Assembly: GCA_037783545.1 (NCBI GenBank)
Contig: JBBELK010000002.1
Location: 806,001 to 870,000 of the forward strand
Direction: 5' to 3'
DNA: 64,000 bases
Source: Henricia sp. BOLD:AAB3569
Lineage: Eukaryota > Echinodermata > Asteroidea > Spinulosida > Echinasteridae
Shown: in pieces, positions 9,613 to 21,152 of the stretch
How positions within the stretch are numbered: the first letter of the stretch is position 1
How the letters are laid out: each line of letters opens with the position of its first letter
Position numbers and translations under genes: made by a program
Notes under the pieces: generated by a model
Seen by the model: only the letters and a program-made list of their open reading frames with translations
What the model was told of the DNA's origin: nothing
The model's database searches: none

Positions 9613-10520
9613 ACTGTAGTCCGCAAGTGGCGCGTGTAGTTAGCGCGAATACGGTGCATGCATTATGGCCGTTTTCAAAAGTTCTTGATTTGGCTTTGGT
9701 TACTGAAAACGATAATGGTATAACCGCTGCGAGAACTGAACTAAGGTCCTTCTGATTGATAGTCCTATGCTTTACCACTAGACCACCAAACAACTCGCCA
9801 AAGCCTCTTATTTTCTTTCCTGTATTCCCTAATTTAAACAACTTATTGAGGGCGCTATAAAGAGAGTATAAATATTCATTTAAAGGAGCGTGACCAGACT
9901 TTCTGGAAAATAGTTTTCGATGTAACTTACCAATATTATCAAGTAACTCCCATACACACCTCCCATGTCCCAAAAACCCGAAAACATTCGCAATTTCCAG
10001 TAAAAATTTGAACAAAACTATCGAGTATGCTTTTAGCGGATAAACGTTGATACTGGAAAATTAGTTTACAAATAATCGGTGGATTTTCGACGATATCCTC
10101 GGAAATATGCGGCCTAGAAACGCGGGAGTTTCAGTTTCGTAATCAGAAAAATATAACGGATGTTATGATATAAAAATCTCATGACCCATGAGGTAAGTCC
10201 CGGGGAGTTATGGGTAAAAAAAAGTGATCTGGTCACACTCCTTTAATTCACTGATCAGAAGGCACAGCATCCTCTGCCTATGCTATGTCGTTTGGAAATA
10301 AAAATTTCGCCCCCCGCTGAGCGAAACGGGGATGGTCCGTCGACCGTCGGCAAATTTCATGGTCTCACACCCACTCACCCCCTCCCTCCCCCATTCAAAA
10401 TGGTCTAGCGACGCCGCTGACGGTAACATTTACGGGCAATTACTTACAGTGATAGTGAAGGCGGACCTTGTGCCACGGTCGCAAAATTAATAATTCATTG
10501 TCATCCGATTATTTTTTTTA
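9613..10520. other. Non-coding DNA with a tRNA-like SINE fragment
   Basis: At 9720-9797 the minus strand reads TGGTCTAGTGGTAAAGC, an A-box-like start, then TTAGTTCAGTTCTCGC, a degenerate B box, so this looks like a decayed tRNA-derived SINE. Near 10170-10250 is a repeat also found at 63005-63105 (TAAAAATCTCAT...CTGGTCA...CCTTTAAT). Minus-strand ORF 9566-10015 has no family signature and overlaps the foldback end, so I do not call it a gene. Confidence 0.45.
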
Positions 10521-11066
10521 GGCCCGCTTCAAACGTCGCGCTTATGCCGTGTCGAAATAAATTCAACTTGGCACGACGTTGGTACGACGTTAGCACAGCA
10601 GTGGCTTCAAACGTCGAACTTATTTGAAAACTCCCAGTCGAGCTTAAATACATCCAACATGGCGAATGAGTATTGTGCACGTCATGGGCGTTGTGCACGT
10701 GCGTTTTCCATTCTGTCCATTGTACGTCGCCATTTTATTATTTTGATGCACTTGTTTGTTGGTTATTTCTTTACTCACATACGCGCTGCGAGCATGCGCA
10801 TTCCTAGTCGGAACAAAATTGCGGACCAACTTCGAACTGGAATTAAATTCGACAAAGCAGAAGCACGACGTTTGAAGCCAAGCCGTGCTTGGGCCGCACT
10901 AAATAGAGTTAGCACGGCAGACCCTGTCAAGCTAAAATCTTCTGCCGTGTCGAACTCATTTTGCCGAGCCAAATGGCTTCAAACGTCGTGCTTGTGCCGT
11001 GTCGAATTAAAAAAAATCAAGTTAAATTTAATTCGACATGGCATAAGCGCGACGTTTGAAGCGGGC
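10521..11066. mobile_element. AACGTCG-rich foldback element, unit A
   Basis: The left terminus GGCCCGCTTCAAACGTCGCG continues CTTATGCCGTGTCGAA. The right terminus is its inverse, with arms of about 40 bp. The interior repeats CTTCAAACGTCGTGCTTGTG and its complement, so the unit is rich in AACGTCG/CGACGTT. Outer flank TTA (10518-10520) pairs with TAA after unit B. Frames across it are by-products of the repeats. Confidence 0.75.
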
Positions 11067-11070
11067 ATAA

Positions 11071-11606
11071 GGCCCGCTTCAAACGTCGCGCTTATGCCGT
11101 GTCGAAATAAATTCAACTTGGCACGACGTTGGTACGACGTTAGCACAGCAGTGGCTTCAAACGTCGAACTTAATTGCAAACTCCAGGTCGAGCTGAACTA
11201 CATCCAACATGGCGGTTGAGTATATTGGACGTTGTACACGTGCGTTTTCCATTCTGTCCATTGTACGTCGCCATTTTATTATTTTGATGACATGTTTGTT
11301 GGTTATTTCCTTACTCACATACGCGCTGCGAGCATGCGCATTCCTAGTCGGAACAAAATTGCGGACCAACTTCGAACTGGAATTAAATTCGACACGGCAG
11401 AAGCACGACGTTTGAAGCCAAGCCGTGCTTGTGCCGCACTAAATTGAGTTAGCACGGCAGACCCTGTCGAGCTAAAATCTTCTGCCGTGTCGAACTCATT
11501 TTGCCGAGCCAAATGGCTTCAAACGTCGTGCTTGTGCCGTGTCGAATTAAACAAATCAAGTTCAATTTAATTCGACATGGCTTAAGCGCGACGTTTGAAG
11601 CGGGCC
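11071..11606. mobile_element. AACGTCG-rich foldback element, unit B
   Basis: A direct tandem copy of unit A at a spacing of 550 bp, joined by ATAA. The sequence is nearly the same throughout, including the CATCCAACATGGCG and GCATGCGCATTCCTAGTCGG stretches. It ends GAAGCGGGCC followed by TAA. The tandem arrangement suggests a duplication of the element in place, or insertion next to a relative sharing an end. Confidence 0.75.
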
Positions 11607-12120
11607 TAACTTAGGAATTATACAAGGATGCAAATAAGGAAAAACAAATTGTATTTTAAACAAAGAGGACGAAGAGATCGAATGATTGAGGTCCTTATGT
11701 TAGACGCTCTAATGCATTAAAAGCCCTTTTTGCCTGAAAATCCGAATTGAGTGCTCGGTAGAATAGAATTGAGCTGCTAGATCTGCTGCACACGGTCGAC
11801 CCTCGGGATCTATTTCCAGTGCATGTTTTATTGCCCGTACAGTATTTTGACGGCTAAGGACTTTCTCAACTTCAGTGTTAGTTTTTTTGTGTTGACCATC
11901 TGCAGTGATCCGTTACCTCTTGTTCAGAAACACCCAGAAGGCGTAGCGTAATAGCGACTCCGGATCTACCTCTGTGGGGTCTTAGGTTGTGGTCTTTCTC
12001 CTCAGATGAAGCAGAAACGTCCTATTTCCCGACGCGACTTGCTGGAATGTTTCCAATAAAAGGCTTCTTCATTATGTACTTGTGTTGTGATCCGGTGAAG
12101 TAGGTCGAACGAGGTAGCCG
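11607..12120. other. Non-coding flank of the Ngaro-like relic
   Basis: No reading frame or repeat structure is recognised. It probably includes the 3' untranslated end of the minus-strand element that starts at 14480, but I cannot define that edge. Confidence 0.4.
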
Positions 12121-12129
12121 TCGGTCAAG

Positions 12130-14480
12130 TCGTACCCATTTTCCAGGAAAAATTCACAATTTCTTGAACGGCCTAAGCTGGATCCAATTAATCCCCGTCG
12201 AACTTATGAATAACTACCAGAGCGGAATCACCCCCTCTCACTGTTTTACCAATCGTGTGGTTAAACAAGAGGCTGAACCGTTGATCCGTGTAACCTCACA
12301 GGTCTTCGTCCGGCCTAAATCTGCCGCTCGCTCTCCAGCCCACCAGAGGCTTAATCTCTTTACAGGATATAGCGCACTACGAAACTTGAATTATTGGACT
12401 CGAGTGACATCCGCCTTCTGATCTCCTTACTCAACCAACGAAGTTTATCAGAAAATACTGGGAACGCCAGTTTAGGTGTTATATGTGCCTCGACTTGCTC
12501 TAGCTTCACCGCTTTGACATATTTTTTTCACACGATACGACTCGCATGGGTTGCGCCAAGGCCGGGAAATTTCCCTTTCCCATGTGCTTGTTGCCTAAAA
12601 ATGCTCCGAGCTCAGCGACGTACATGTAGGAGTCCACTGTACCCGCAGAGAGGCGCTGATTGCACCCACAAGGAAAAGAGCCGTGAATTCCCCAAATTTC
12701 TCAAACCGAGAGTATATATGTATACCTGTGTTCTACCCCTTGAATCACAATCAATTAAAAACTCCGGAGTTGCTGCCTCTAAGAATAGCACTATCCGTGT
12801 TGTAACCTGAGTAATGTTCTCCCTGAGGAACTTGCCTAAGCTGGTTATAAGGCTGGTCATCTGCCTGTTGTAAGGCCGACTGCATGTCCACCAAATTGTC
12901 CAGCTGCTTTAACATATTGTTGGCCAACTCTAACTGTAGAAAGAGAGGAGAGGAGCGATAAAATTGTTGGCCTCTGTAAATCTCGAAAGATTCGAAAAAC
13001 AACTGGATCCCTCTGTGCAGATTGACGCTGCCCCAAAACGTGAGATGCACCTCGTCTCTTAAGGTCGAGCTGCGTGATGTGATCGTTCGCCATGTAGTTC
13101 CACCCCAGCTCCACGCAAACTTCTTTCAATGCCGTGTTCGCTAAAGCGACAGCCCTATTCATGTGGATATTCTTCGTCTGGCACATTAAGGAAAGGACAA
13201 ATTTCACGCCTTTAAACCGGTGACATAGATGCGTGGCACCACCGCGAAATGACTCAATCAATATCCGCACTGCAGCTGCCGTGCTGCCGCCTCGACTAAT
13301 GTTGTTTATTCCACCATGAAGAACTGTGACATCCCTTTGGCGATACTCGCACGCCGACGCGAGAATCTTGCACAGCACAGAAATGTTTGCGTCTCCATTA
13401 ACGCTATGTTAGCTCCATGGTTCCACCTCTAGCGATGCAGGCCAACCGAAAGCTACCAAACCCTTATACATCGAGTCTGAAACGAGCATTATCGACAGCC
13501 TCTTTGAAAGCTGGGGTTCCATTGCGACGTGGTTATGACCTGGGAAGAAGCATATCCAAGCCCATAGTTCAAAGGGAAGACCCACTGCGTCGAGCAAAAA
13601 GCCATGCCGAGACGGGTATTCCAATATACCTTTCTGGCCCTTTGCAAACGAGCCGAGATGAGGCCACCAAGGTCCTGGATGCTGATGTTTGGGGACTACA
13701 ATAGTAACCTGAACCGCGCCCCATTCCAGTTAGAAGGTAACCTTTACTTTCTTCATTAGATTTTTGGTCGTCGTCTTGGGCTGGAATCGCTGGAGCATTT
13801 TTTGAGTTTCCTTTCAAGTATTGATGATGACCAGACCACTTTCTACAACACCGCTATTTCCAAAGTGCTCGAGACCTGTGTCCAGCCACAAAACGCACAC
13901 ACACAAATTTCGTGCTCACCCATGGTACAGTATGGTACACCAACGAAATATATGAGGCCTGGCGGCTACGAAGGAGGCTTGAGGCATCTTGGAATAAGAG
14001 TCGCTCGGTCGATGATCATGCAGTTTGCAGATAAGTCTGAAGAGAGAAGTCTGCATATTTTAACAACAAGCTGTGTGACGCCGATACAGAAACGATCTTT
14101 CGCATTCTCAACACATTGCTAAACAGATCTCCATCAGTTCTGCCAACCCACGTCTTTCCAAGCGCTCTTTGTAATATAGGCCATGGGCCAAAGGCCCGTA
14201 TCTTGCAGTTTCGTCTTTACTTTTTAGGGGCAACTTCATTTTCCGGATATAAGTAGTTTCAGACATGCTGAATAATATTTCACTTGTTCACATTTGAACC
14301 ATTTGAACGTAACTTAGAAATAAAGGTCAGAAAAATCGACTCTTTAAGCCGCTTTCTCGCGCGGTTTTTCTCAACCTCGAGCTACCGCTGCCACTGCAAA
14401 ATGCAGTGTCGTCGCGTTAATCTGGACACGAGTTAGGATTACAATAGACTGGATCCCGATCCACCCTGGCCCAATAAAGC
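12130..14480 (-). mobile_element. Ngaro-like (tyrosine recombinase) retrotransposon, internally deleted
   Basis: On the minus strand the order is: terminal repeat (14480-14165); a gag-like start with QDDDQKSNEESKG (about 13790-13745); then LPFELWAWICFFPG and SGNH-hydrolase blocks; then tyrosine-recombinase pieces. SGNH blocks seen are LVSDSMYKG (about 13520), VLHGGINNISR (about 13340-13300) and EVHLTFWGSVNLHRG (about 13050-13000, reached by a frameshift). Recombinase pieces are EAHITPKLAFPVFSDKLRWL (about 12500) and FNHTIGKTVRGG (about 12260-12220). Reverse transcriptase and RNase H are absent, so the element is deleted inside. Stops and frameshifts make it inactive. Ngaro elements are known to carry a hydrolase of this kind; the assignment rests on that recollection. 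Confidence 0.7.
12857..13624 (-). pseudogene. SGNH-hydrolase-like protein of the Ngaro-like relic
   Basis: This frame covers the hydrolase module of the minus-strand element. The serine block is in MLVSDSMYKG, the asparagine block is GGINNISRGG, and CQTKNIHMNRAVALAN with ELGWNYMANDHITQLDLK leads to the last block. The catalytic Asp/His region DEVHLT appears only after a one-base frameshift near 13055. The same module, in the same order, is seen on the plus strand at 57560-58090. SGNH enzymes cleave esters; why such elements carry one is unknown. Confidence 0.65.
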
Positions 14481-15914
14481 TCAGTGCCCTGGCCGTACAT
14501 GATTGAGAATGAAAAAGGAACCCATTTGCAGTCAGTAGGTCTATCCCATTAGCAATGAATAATTATGTGACTGCAATCGCAATATACATGTAGGGGTTGG
14601 GCCAAAATTTGTAAGAGGCCTAGAAATATTGAGCTTCGCCTTCGTCTTAACTTGAATAAGTGATTATTTTTAGGAATTATAATCCAGGAACCGCCGCACC
14701 GGGTTGAATAAATTGTATACAAATGTTGACAAATGTCCATGAATTTTGGAAATCTGGATGCAGTAAAAAGCAACTTGACTCCTCCAGGATTTGAACTGCG
14801 GACCTTTTGATCAACGTGCAGATGCCCTACCAATAATTGAGCTATTTGTATCGAATTCGATCGTCTTAACTTTTCAAGTGATCTTTATACTATGCCGTGA
14901 ATCCGAAACTGCTGGTCCACATTGCACGTAATTGTTTACATTATTAATGCAAAATGAACCTGTGCTAGTTGGACTGGGAGGATTCAGGATTTGCCCGTTT
15001 TTGGTCAAAAACAGTATTTTGACCATAGTGCCTGCAAATGCTTTTAGAGTTGAAATGGTGCACAGTTTCAATAATGTTAAATCCGAATCTTATGTTCGCT
15101 GCTTGTAAGTTGTAGGCCCAATAGGTTAACACAGGAGAAACAATACTTATTTGGAGATTGTTTTGCCCATTTGTTTGTCAAAATAGTGACATTTTGCCAT
15201 TAATACCTTTGTTTTGTCAATAGGGAACGAGGGCATTGCTAGTGAAGGGGGACGCGGGGACACGGGGCCTATCATGCATTTTTCCTTGCCATTCTATAGC
15301 ACTTCCTTATTTCCTATAGCACTTCCTTATTATTTTGCGTGTATGGGGGCGTGTATTGCGTCTCAAGGGCAAAATCTGTTTTGTGTGAATTAGTCCGAAT
15401 TCAACATTTTTAAGCATAATAAGAGCACAAAGGTTTCATCATTCAAGCACTCTAATAACACTTTAATGTGTATACAATGAAAAAGACAGTAGCTACACGT
15501 TTTCATGTTGCGAACACCCTTTTTCTTGGGCCTACATGCTTAAAATTATTTTATTGAACTTTACGTGGTACAAAATGAGATCACAAACTGTCAAATACAT
15601 TAAACATGACATCTGGAACAGGGTTATTTTGGTGTACATGTAGCTCCAACATTCACCAAACCGCGGGCAGAATATAATAGACTGAAAACGATAGGCAGCG
15701 GGAGCGCGAGCACAGCCTCCGGGTGAGCTCTTATAAACCCAGCACAGTTCGATTTCCTGAGCGAATTCGTTATTCTTCTCAACTAATTCCCGCTGAATGG
15801 CATTAATCAACTTCTCTTTATGGTTACAGGCACGAAATGTCTGCCAACCGAGTGGGTTATAGGCCTAATCCCCTTTTAATTGTCAATCGATTCTAATGAC
15901 GAACGCACGTTTGG
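14481..15914. other. Spacer between two head-to-head Ngaro-like 5' ends
   Basis: It holds a tRNA-derived SINE (14565-14865) and otherwise AT-rich DNA with no recognised gene. A short direct repeat CTATAGCACTTCCTTATT occurs twice at 15293-15331. Minus-strand ORF 15532-15810 has no family signature. Confidence 0.5.
14565..14865 (-). mobile_element. tRNA-derived SINE, minus strand
   Basis: Read on the minus strand, TAGCTCAATTATTGGTAGGG is an A box and GCAGTTCAAATCC (about 14799-14786) a B box, in a tRNA-like layout with a possible GAT anticodon (loop TTGATCA). It lacks a full acceptor stem, and the tRNA part is followed by an unrelated body (TGGAGGAGTCAAGTTGC...), so it is a SINE and not a tRNA gene. 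Confidence 0.6.
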
Positions 15915-16440
15915 CACGGCCAGCTAGGGTGGAGTGGGAACCAGTCTATTGTAACTCGTGTCCAGATTACCGCGACGATACTGCATTTTGCAATGGATAG
16001 ATAGATAGATCGAGGTTGAGAAAACCCGTACAAGAAAGCGACCAAAATCGCCGATTTTTCTGACCTTTATTTCTAATTTACGAGCAGATAGTTCAAATGT
16101 GAACAAGTGAAATATTATTAAGCATGTCCCAAACTACTTATATCCGAAAAAATAAAGTTGCCCCTAATTATAAAAAGTAAAGACGAAACTCGATTTCTAG
16201 GCCTCTTATAGATTTTGGCCCATGGCCTAATAGATTTATGACATATATGTACTTCAAGCAGAAAGTTATGGCAATCAGGGAGACTCTGTTGCCATTTGAT
16301 TCTGATTCTCCGTCCCAAGACGACGATCAAAAATCTAATGAAGAAAGCAAAGGTGACCTTCTAACTTCAGGAGAACAGTTCCATGAATTTGACTCTGTCA
16401 CGGGAGATGAAGTCCTGACAAGTCTAGCCTAGCTTGTCCA
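15915..16440 (+). mobile_element. Second Ngaro-like 5' end, truncated
   Basis: The stretch 15915-16235 is the inverse of 14480-14165 with scattered differences; shared segments include TCTGGACACGAGTTACAATA on one strand. It is followed by an open frame with PSQDDDQKSNEESKGDLL (about 16312-16365) that ends at EVLTSLA and a stop at 16432. This matches the gag-like start of the minus-strand copy, so two elements stand head to head. Confidence 0.65.
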
Positions 16441-17049
16441 AGGGCTGTGGAATTGTGTGAATCCGTGAAGAATTTGCCTGTATGCTATGCAGCGAAAGTG
16501 CGCCTCCGCGCGGTGAATTGTAGCCAACTGCAAAATAGTCTGGTTACCAAAATATCTTGGTCTGAATCCTGACTTCACGCGCTAGGCTGAATCACAGCCG
16601 TGTACTCGATGTGTTTTATGGGCGGGGACTCTTTATGCTAATTTTTCAAAGAGAGCACCGAGACGTAAAAGCTCATTGATTAACGGTTGTTTTGACAGAA
16701 CAATAATAATAATAATAACGGGCGTTTCTAAGCGCTAACTATAGATTTGAGTAAGTGAGTCTTTAATCGAGTTTTGAATGTGTCTATCGAAAGTGAGTCC
16801 TGGATTTGCGGACGGAATCTGTTCTAGAGGGTTGGTGCAGCGACTGCAAATGCCCGCTGACCATAACGAGTGCTGGTGCGTGGACCAGGAGCGAGTTGAA
16901 GGTGTAACGTGGAATGTGAACGAAGACTAATAGATGATGTTGAAACCTTGGGACTGATGAGATCATTGAGGTATGCCGGTGCGAGTCCATTTTTGATTTG
17001 ATATGCAAGCAGAAGAATTTTGAACTAACTACGCTGAGGAATAAGAAGC

Positions 17050-17375
17050 CACTGCATAAGAAGGCCAGGCGCCGCCCAGGCGCCGCCCAGGCTCCGCCCA
17101 GACGCTGCTCAGACGACGGCCGGGCCCCTCCCGGCGTCGGCCGGGGTATCGCAGTGGCATAGGCGAGACATCGGCAGGACATCGGACGAGTGCCTGCCGG
17201 ACACCGGCCGATATACGGGCCAAGAAATCGACCCCATTCCGTCATGGCAGCGTGTGGGGCACTTTTAATTGCGACTGTGACCGCCCAATCGCGCGATCTT
17301 TCACCGACCTCTACACGCCGACCGATGCCTATAAACCGCACACGCCGCCCGGCCTCCGCTTTAATTGTGACTTAG
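17050..17375. repeat. GC-rich tandem repeats inserted in the LINE
   Basis: CCAGGCGCCGCCCAGGCGCC and CCAGGCTCCGCCCAG recur near 17067-17105, then GCCGGGGT, CATCGGCAGGACATCGG and CGGACACCGGCC. It interrupts the LINE between palm and 3' tail. Base composition is unlike the AT-rich surroundings. The long minus-strand frame across it is not a gene. Confidence 0.5.
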
Positions 17376-17378
17376 GTA

Positions 17379-18032
17379 TTATCGGACAACACTACCGTCA
17401 ATGTTTATTAGTGGCAGTTTCTCAGACCTGCGGAATCGTGAAGTAATATGCAAGGCCTCAGTCTTTGAACAGTTAAACTTTAGCTTGTTGGCACTAGCCC
17501 ACGACTGAACATCATTGATACACTCGTGTAGAGAACTGATAACCGTGTGTCGGTCCCTGGGATTTAGGATAAGATACAGTTGAGTATCGTCTGCGTACAT
17601 CATGTGATGAATATCATGATGCGAGCTGATGACACGGCTTAAAGGACCAGTATAGAGGACGAACTCTAGGGGTCCCATGACAGATCCCTGAGGCACCCCC
17701 CATTGAAGTTTATAAGTCTCAGAGGTGACTCCATTGACAATAGTACAATGTTCGCGATGATCGAGATATGATTCCAGCCATTTTAGGGCAGTACCTCCGA
17801 TACCATAGCAATTCTTAAGACGACGTATCAGAATGTCATGGTCAATCGTGTCGAAGGCCGCTGAGAAGTCCAATAAAATAAGGATCGCTTCGAGGCCCTT
17901 ATCGATGGCAAGAAGGAGATCATTCTTGACACGAAGTAGAGCAGTCTCTGTGGAGTGAAACTGGCGATACGCAGACTGAACCTCCGTAAAAAGGTGGTTA
18001 TCTGTTAAGTTGAGCAGCGGCGATTCTTTCAA
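17379..18032 (-). pseudogene. CR1/L2 LINE reverse transcriptase palm
   Basis: This segment has the core of a non-LTR reverse transcriptase: AYRQFHSTETALLRVKNDLL, the first catalytic aspartate in LDFSAAFDTIDHDIL, GVPQGSVMGPL, and the catalytic MMYADDTQLYL. Then QSWASANKLKFNCSKTEAL and a premature end where the GC-rich insert starts. It overlaps the previous frame (18969-17998) by a frameshift. The family is CR1/L2-like from these blocks. The thumb and C-terminal region are lost. Confidence 0.85.
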
Positions 18033-18969
18033 GAACCTTGGCTATGAACATTAGATTGGCGATTGGTCGATAGTTATTGAACTCGTTGGGATCCAGGTTT
18101 AGTTTCTTGAGAAGTGGGATAATATGCGATGTCTTGTAAATGGTGGGTACAACACCAGAGGACAAGGAAAGGTTAACTATCTGTGTGATGTACGGAACAA
18201 GTTCACCCGGACAAAGTTTGACAATCCAAGTCGGGACAGGATCTAATGAACACGTCTTTGTTGGACTATCTCTGATGACCTTTTTGACGATCGCTTGAGA
18301 AACTGGTTCGAAGTGGGTGAACCGACAGGAGCATGGGTCAGTTATCCGGACCCCACTATCAAACTGACCGGGATGTACAAAGGAGGTGGCGATATCTTGC
18401 GACTTCTGTTGGAAGTACTGCGCAAATTGGTTCGCCAGAATTTCATCAGATTGGTGATCAGGCAAGACCGGTGATGATGCTGGAGACGTCAATTTGTTGA
18501 CGAGCTTGAAAAGCTGCTTTGGGTCCGATTGAGCAATCTCTGTCTTGAGGTATTGGCACTTTTCCAAGGCGATCATACTGTTGTAGACGTTGCATTGATC
18601 TCGGAACAGTTGTCTTTCGATCTCGAGACCAGATTTGAACATCCGACGCTCCAGTCGTCGCTTGGCAATACGAACATCTTCTGTGTACCAAGGTGCGTTA
18701 GGTCTGACAGTGATACTCAACATCTGTTGTGGGGCGTGCTTGTCTAAAACCTCGCGTAACACTGTGTGGTACTGCTCGGCTAACTCAGACGCATTCGAGG
18801 CTGTTAAGTTGACTAGGGACGAGTTGAGAATGTCTTGGCGAAATTTATCGAAGTTGATTGCTCGACAGACGAAGTTGAGTTTGCGATAGACTTTACGCTT
18901 CACGGATGGACCAGGGCGATGAAGGTCAACATCGAACATAACAGCATAATGATCCGATGGTAACCCCAT
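17998..18969 (-). pseudogene. LINE ORF2 middle: endonuclease end to RT motif 2
   Basis: A 323-codon open frame. It starts with the end of the endonuclease (GLPSDHYAVMFDVDL, the SDH motif of APE nucleases). A long linker with KRKVYRKLNF and NAPWYTEDVRIAKRRLER follows, then RT entry motifs TCSLDPVPTWIVK and NNYRPIANLMFIAKVLERI. The frame shifts into the palm segment at about 18000-18030. Confidence 0.8.
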
Positions 18970-19327
18970 TGTGATAGATGTGTTGCATACAATATGACTT
19001 AGCTCGGTACATCGACATGCTGTTTTAATTCAGAAGTTTCCAACATGTCAAGGATTGATTTTGTTTCCGTATTTAGTCTGATCATCGACTCGGACATTGA
19101 AGTCTCCTGTTATGATGAGATGCTCTCCAATGAATGGCAATAACTCAACCAGTGTAGAAAATTCAGACAAAAATAAGCCTGAAGAAAGTCTGTTTCTTGA
19201 TGACGAAGGAGGTCGATAAATGGCGTACAACGTGATGTCAACCCCGGATGCTCCTGAAACATGCAATGTTAAATCAATCAATTCGAAGGATTGGAATCCG
19301 GCCATATCCGATTTCGACTTATGCGTG

Positions 19328-20690
19328 TTATTATTGACGAAACCTTAAGTTGGAACTAACATGTCGAATATGTAAAGAAGACAGTTTTCTCGAAATTAGC
19401 TCTGTTAAAAAGAATTCGGGACTGTGTTACTCAAAAGCACATGCACACGATTATGTTAAGTTTAGTCATGCCTAGTCTAGATTATTGTTGAACATTATGG
19501 GGTGACCGTTACGCATCTCATAACATACACATAGTATTCACATAATAAACTTCAAATGAGAAATGCTAATTTACAGAGTCCACTTGGTTGCCATAAAATT
19601 AAACTTTAATTTTGAAGCCGGATGGGAATTTCCTCTTAAAACGGGTTTTTGCGGGTTTTTCGCCCTTCCTGTAATTAGCGTAAATTTTAGTGTCACGTGC
19701 ATGTATAATAATTACTTGTGATGTTGTTCTTCTGTAACCATTACTTTTTTGATGTTGTACAGTTGTTGTACAAATGTAGGCCAGTTTGTTTGTGATTGTG
19801 AAGTTGTTCAATTTAGTATATTTGTTTTATGTGTGTTTGCAGGGCCCCAATGGAAACTGTTTGGGAACACCCTGGGTAAATAAATGGAATAAATAAATAA
19901 ATAACACGGTCTTGAACAAATGCCTCCCAGAATAATACTGAAATGCGATTTTCTAACTCCATCAGCTGACATGTTCAAAAAGCTCGACTGGCTTGCCTAT
20001 CCAGAGAGAGTTAAATACAAGAAAGCTATATTTGTCTTTAAAAGCATCAATTCCTTGGCCCCGCAGTATATGGCAAGTCTATTTACACCATACGTACAAA
20101 CTCGAGAAACTCGTCAATCTGCCGAAAAGACACTGAAAATTCCCTTTGCACAAAAGGAGTCTTACGCCTCGAGCTTTGCTGTAACTGGCGCCGCAATTTG
20201 GAACAGCCTTAGTGCACACCTTAGAACTATGTCTTCTTTGAGCTAATTCAAATCGGCACTTCGCCAAACATATATAATATTCACATGATCAACTTCAAGG
20301 GAGAAATGCTAATTTACGGAGTCGTATAAAATTAAACTTTAATTTTAAAGCCGGAAGGGAATTTTCCCATGTTTGTCCCTCTTAAGAAGTTTTTTTTGCG
20401 GAATTTTCGCCCTTTCCGTAATTAGCGTAAATTCAGTGTCACGTAGATGTATAACATTTCTTGTGGTGTTGTTCTTCTGTAACCATTAGTTTTGTCCAAT
20501 TGTGCGAGTGTTGATGTTTTGTGAATTGTTGATGTTGTAGTTGTATCTTATTCCAGTTTGTTTGTGATTGTGAAGTTGTTTACATTTGTTTTATGAGTGT
20601 TTGCAGGGCCCCAATGGAAACCAGTTTTTGTAAACTGTTTGGGCACACCCTTAGTAAATAAATGAAATAAATAAATAAATAAATTCAATT
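19328..20690 (+). mobile_element. CR1-type LINE 3' part with a second 3' end nested inside
   Basis: Degraded frames give SLDYC-like thumb sequence at 19330-19500 and, after an interruption, LDWLAYPERVKYKKAIFVFK...GAAIWNSLSAHL (19920-20246), the typical CR1 C-terminus. Two 3' tails are present: one ends at 19900 (GGGTAAATAAATGGAATAAA) and one at 20690, both containing CAGGGCCCCAATGGAAAC and TGTTTGGG. The first tail sits between the two coding parts, so a 5'-truncated relative inserted into an older copy. Confidence 0.75.
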
Positions 20691-20840
20691 TTGCGATAAA
20701 ACGAATGCATCTAAAACGAGCTTGGGAGGTCATTTGTTAAAACTAAACAGGAAAACCTATATTTATTTTAGTTTTTGGCTTTTATAAACATTTCTTTTTG
20801 GAATTTGTGTAACCATGGATGGTTGTTTTGTTTTTTGAAG

Positions 20841-20898
20841 AAAACAAATTGACGAGAACCGAGGGTTTTGGGCACTCGGTTCTTGTCAATTTGTTTTT
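20841..20898. repeat. Long hairpin, 23-bp stem
   Basis: AAAACAAATTGACGAGAACC followed by GAG, then an 11-base loop, then CTCGGTTCTTGTCAATTTGT. Only one mismatch occurs. It lies beside the histone-type stem-loops and shares the GGTTCT core, so it may be a derived, folded copy of that unit. Confidence 0.7.
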
Positions 20899-21073
20899 CA
20901 AAAATGTAATAATCTCTTGTGTGGATATCGTGTTGAAAAGAACCGATTTTATTTGATAACAATTTTTACAACAATTCCTTTTTTTAGGAAATCGTTATTT
21001 GTTATTGTTTTTTGGGAGGGGGAGGGCATAGCAATCTCTTTTTGGAAACTGTGTGGCCCTGGAATGGCCGTTT

Positions 21074-21089
21074 GGTTCTGAAAAGAACC
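21074..21089 (-). promoter_or_regulatory. Histone-type mRNA 3' stem-loop, second copy
   Basis: On the minus strand this is GGTTCTTTTCAGAACC: a 6-bp stem, UUUC loop, matching the histone pre-mRNA 3' stem-loop consensus exactly. The flank AACCAAAC follows, and about 35 bases on, CCAAAAAGAGATTG resembles the purine-rich downstream element recognised by U7 snRNA. It repeats the unit at 21153-21168 after 79 bp. Confidence 0.6.
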
Positions 21090-21152
21090 GATTGGTTTTG
21101 TTGGCATTTACAGAAATCTCGTTTTGGATATTGTGTGCCCCTGAAGGGCCGT

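Larger units (their letters stand above)
16690..19310 (-). mobile_element. CR1/L2-type LINE with endonuclease and reverse transcriptase
   Basis: The 3' end (minus strand) is the (ATT)n run at 16700-16720, followed upstream by LINE tail sequence to about 17045. A GC-rich insertion (17050-17375) separates this tail from the coding part. The coding part begins with an endonuclease fragment (19305-19048). Stops at about 17990-18030 and 18970-19050 divide it into pieces, so the element is dead. Confidence 0.8.

Noticed and set aside
9566-10015. 149-codon minus-strand frame
   Set aside because: It overlaps a SINE-like tRNA fragment and the foldback terminus and shows no domain or splice context.
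16784-17341. 185-codon minus-strand frame
   Set aside because: It crosses from a LINE 3' tail into a GC-rich tandem repeat; composition explains the lack of stops.
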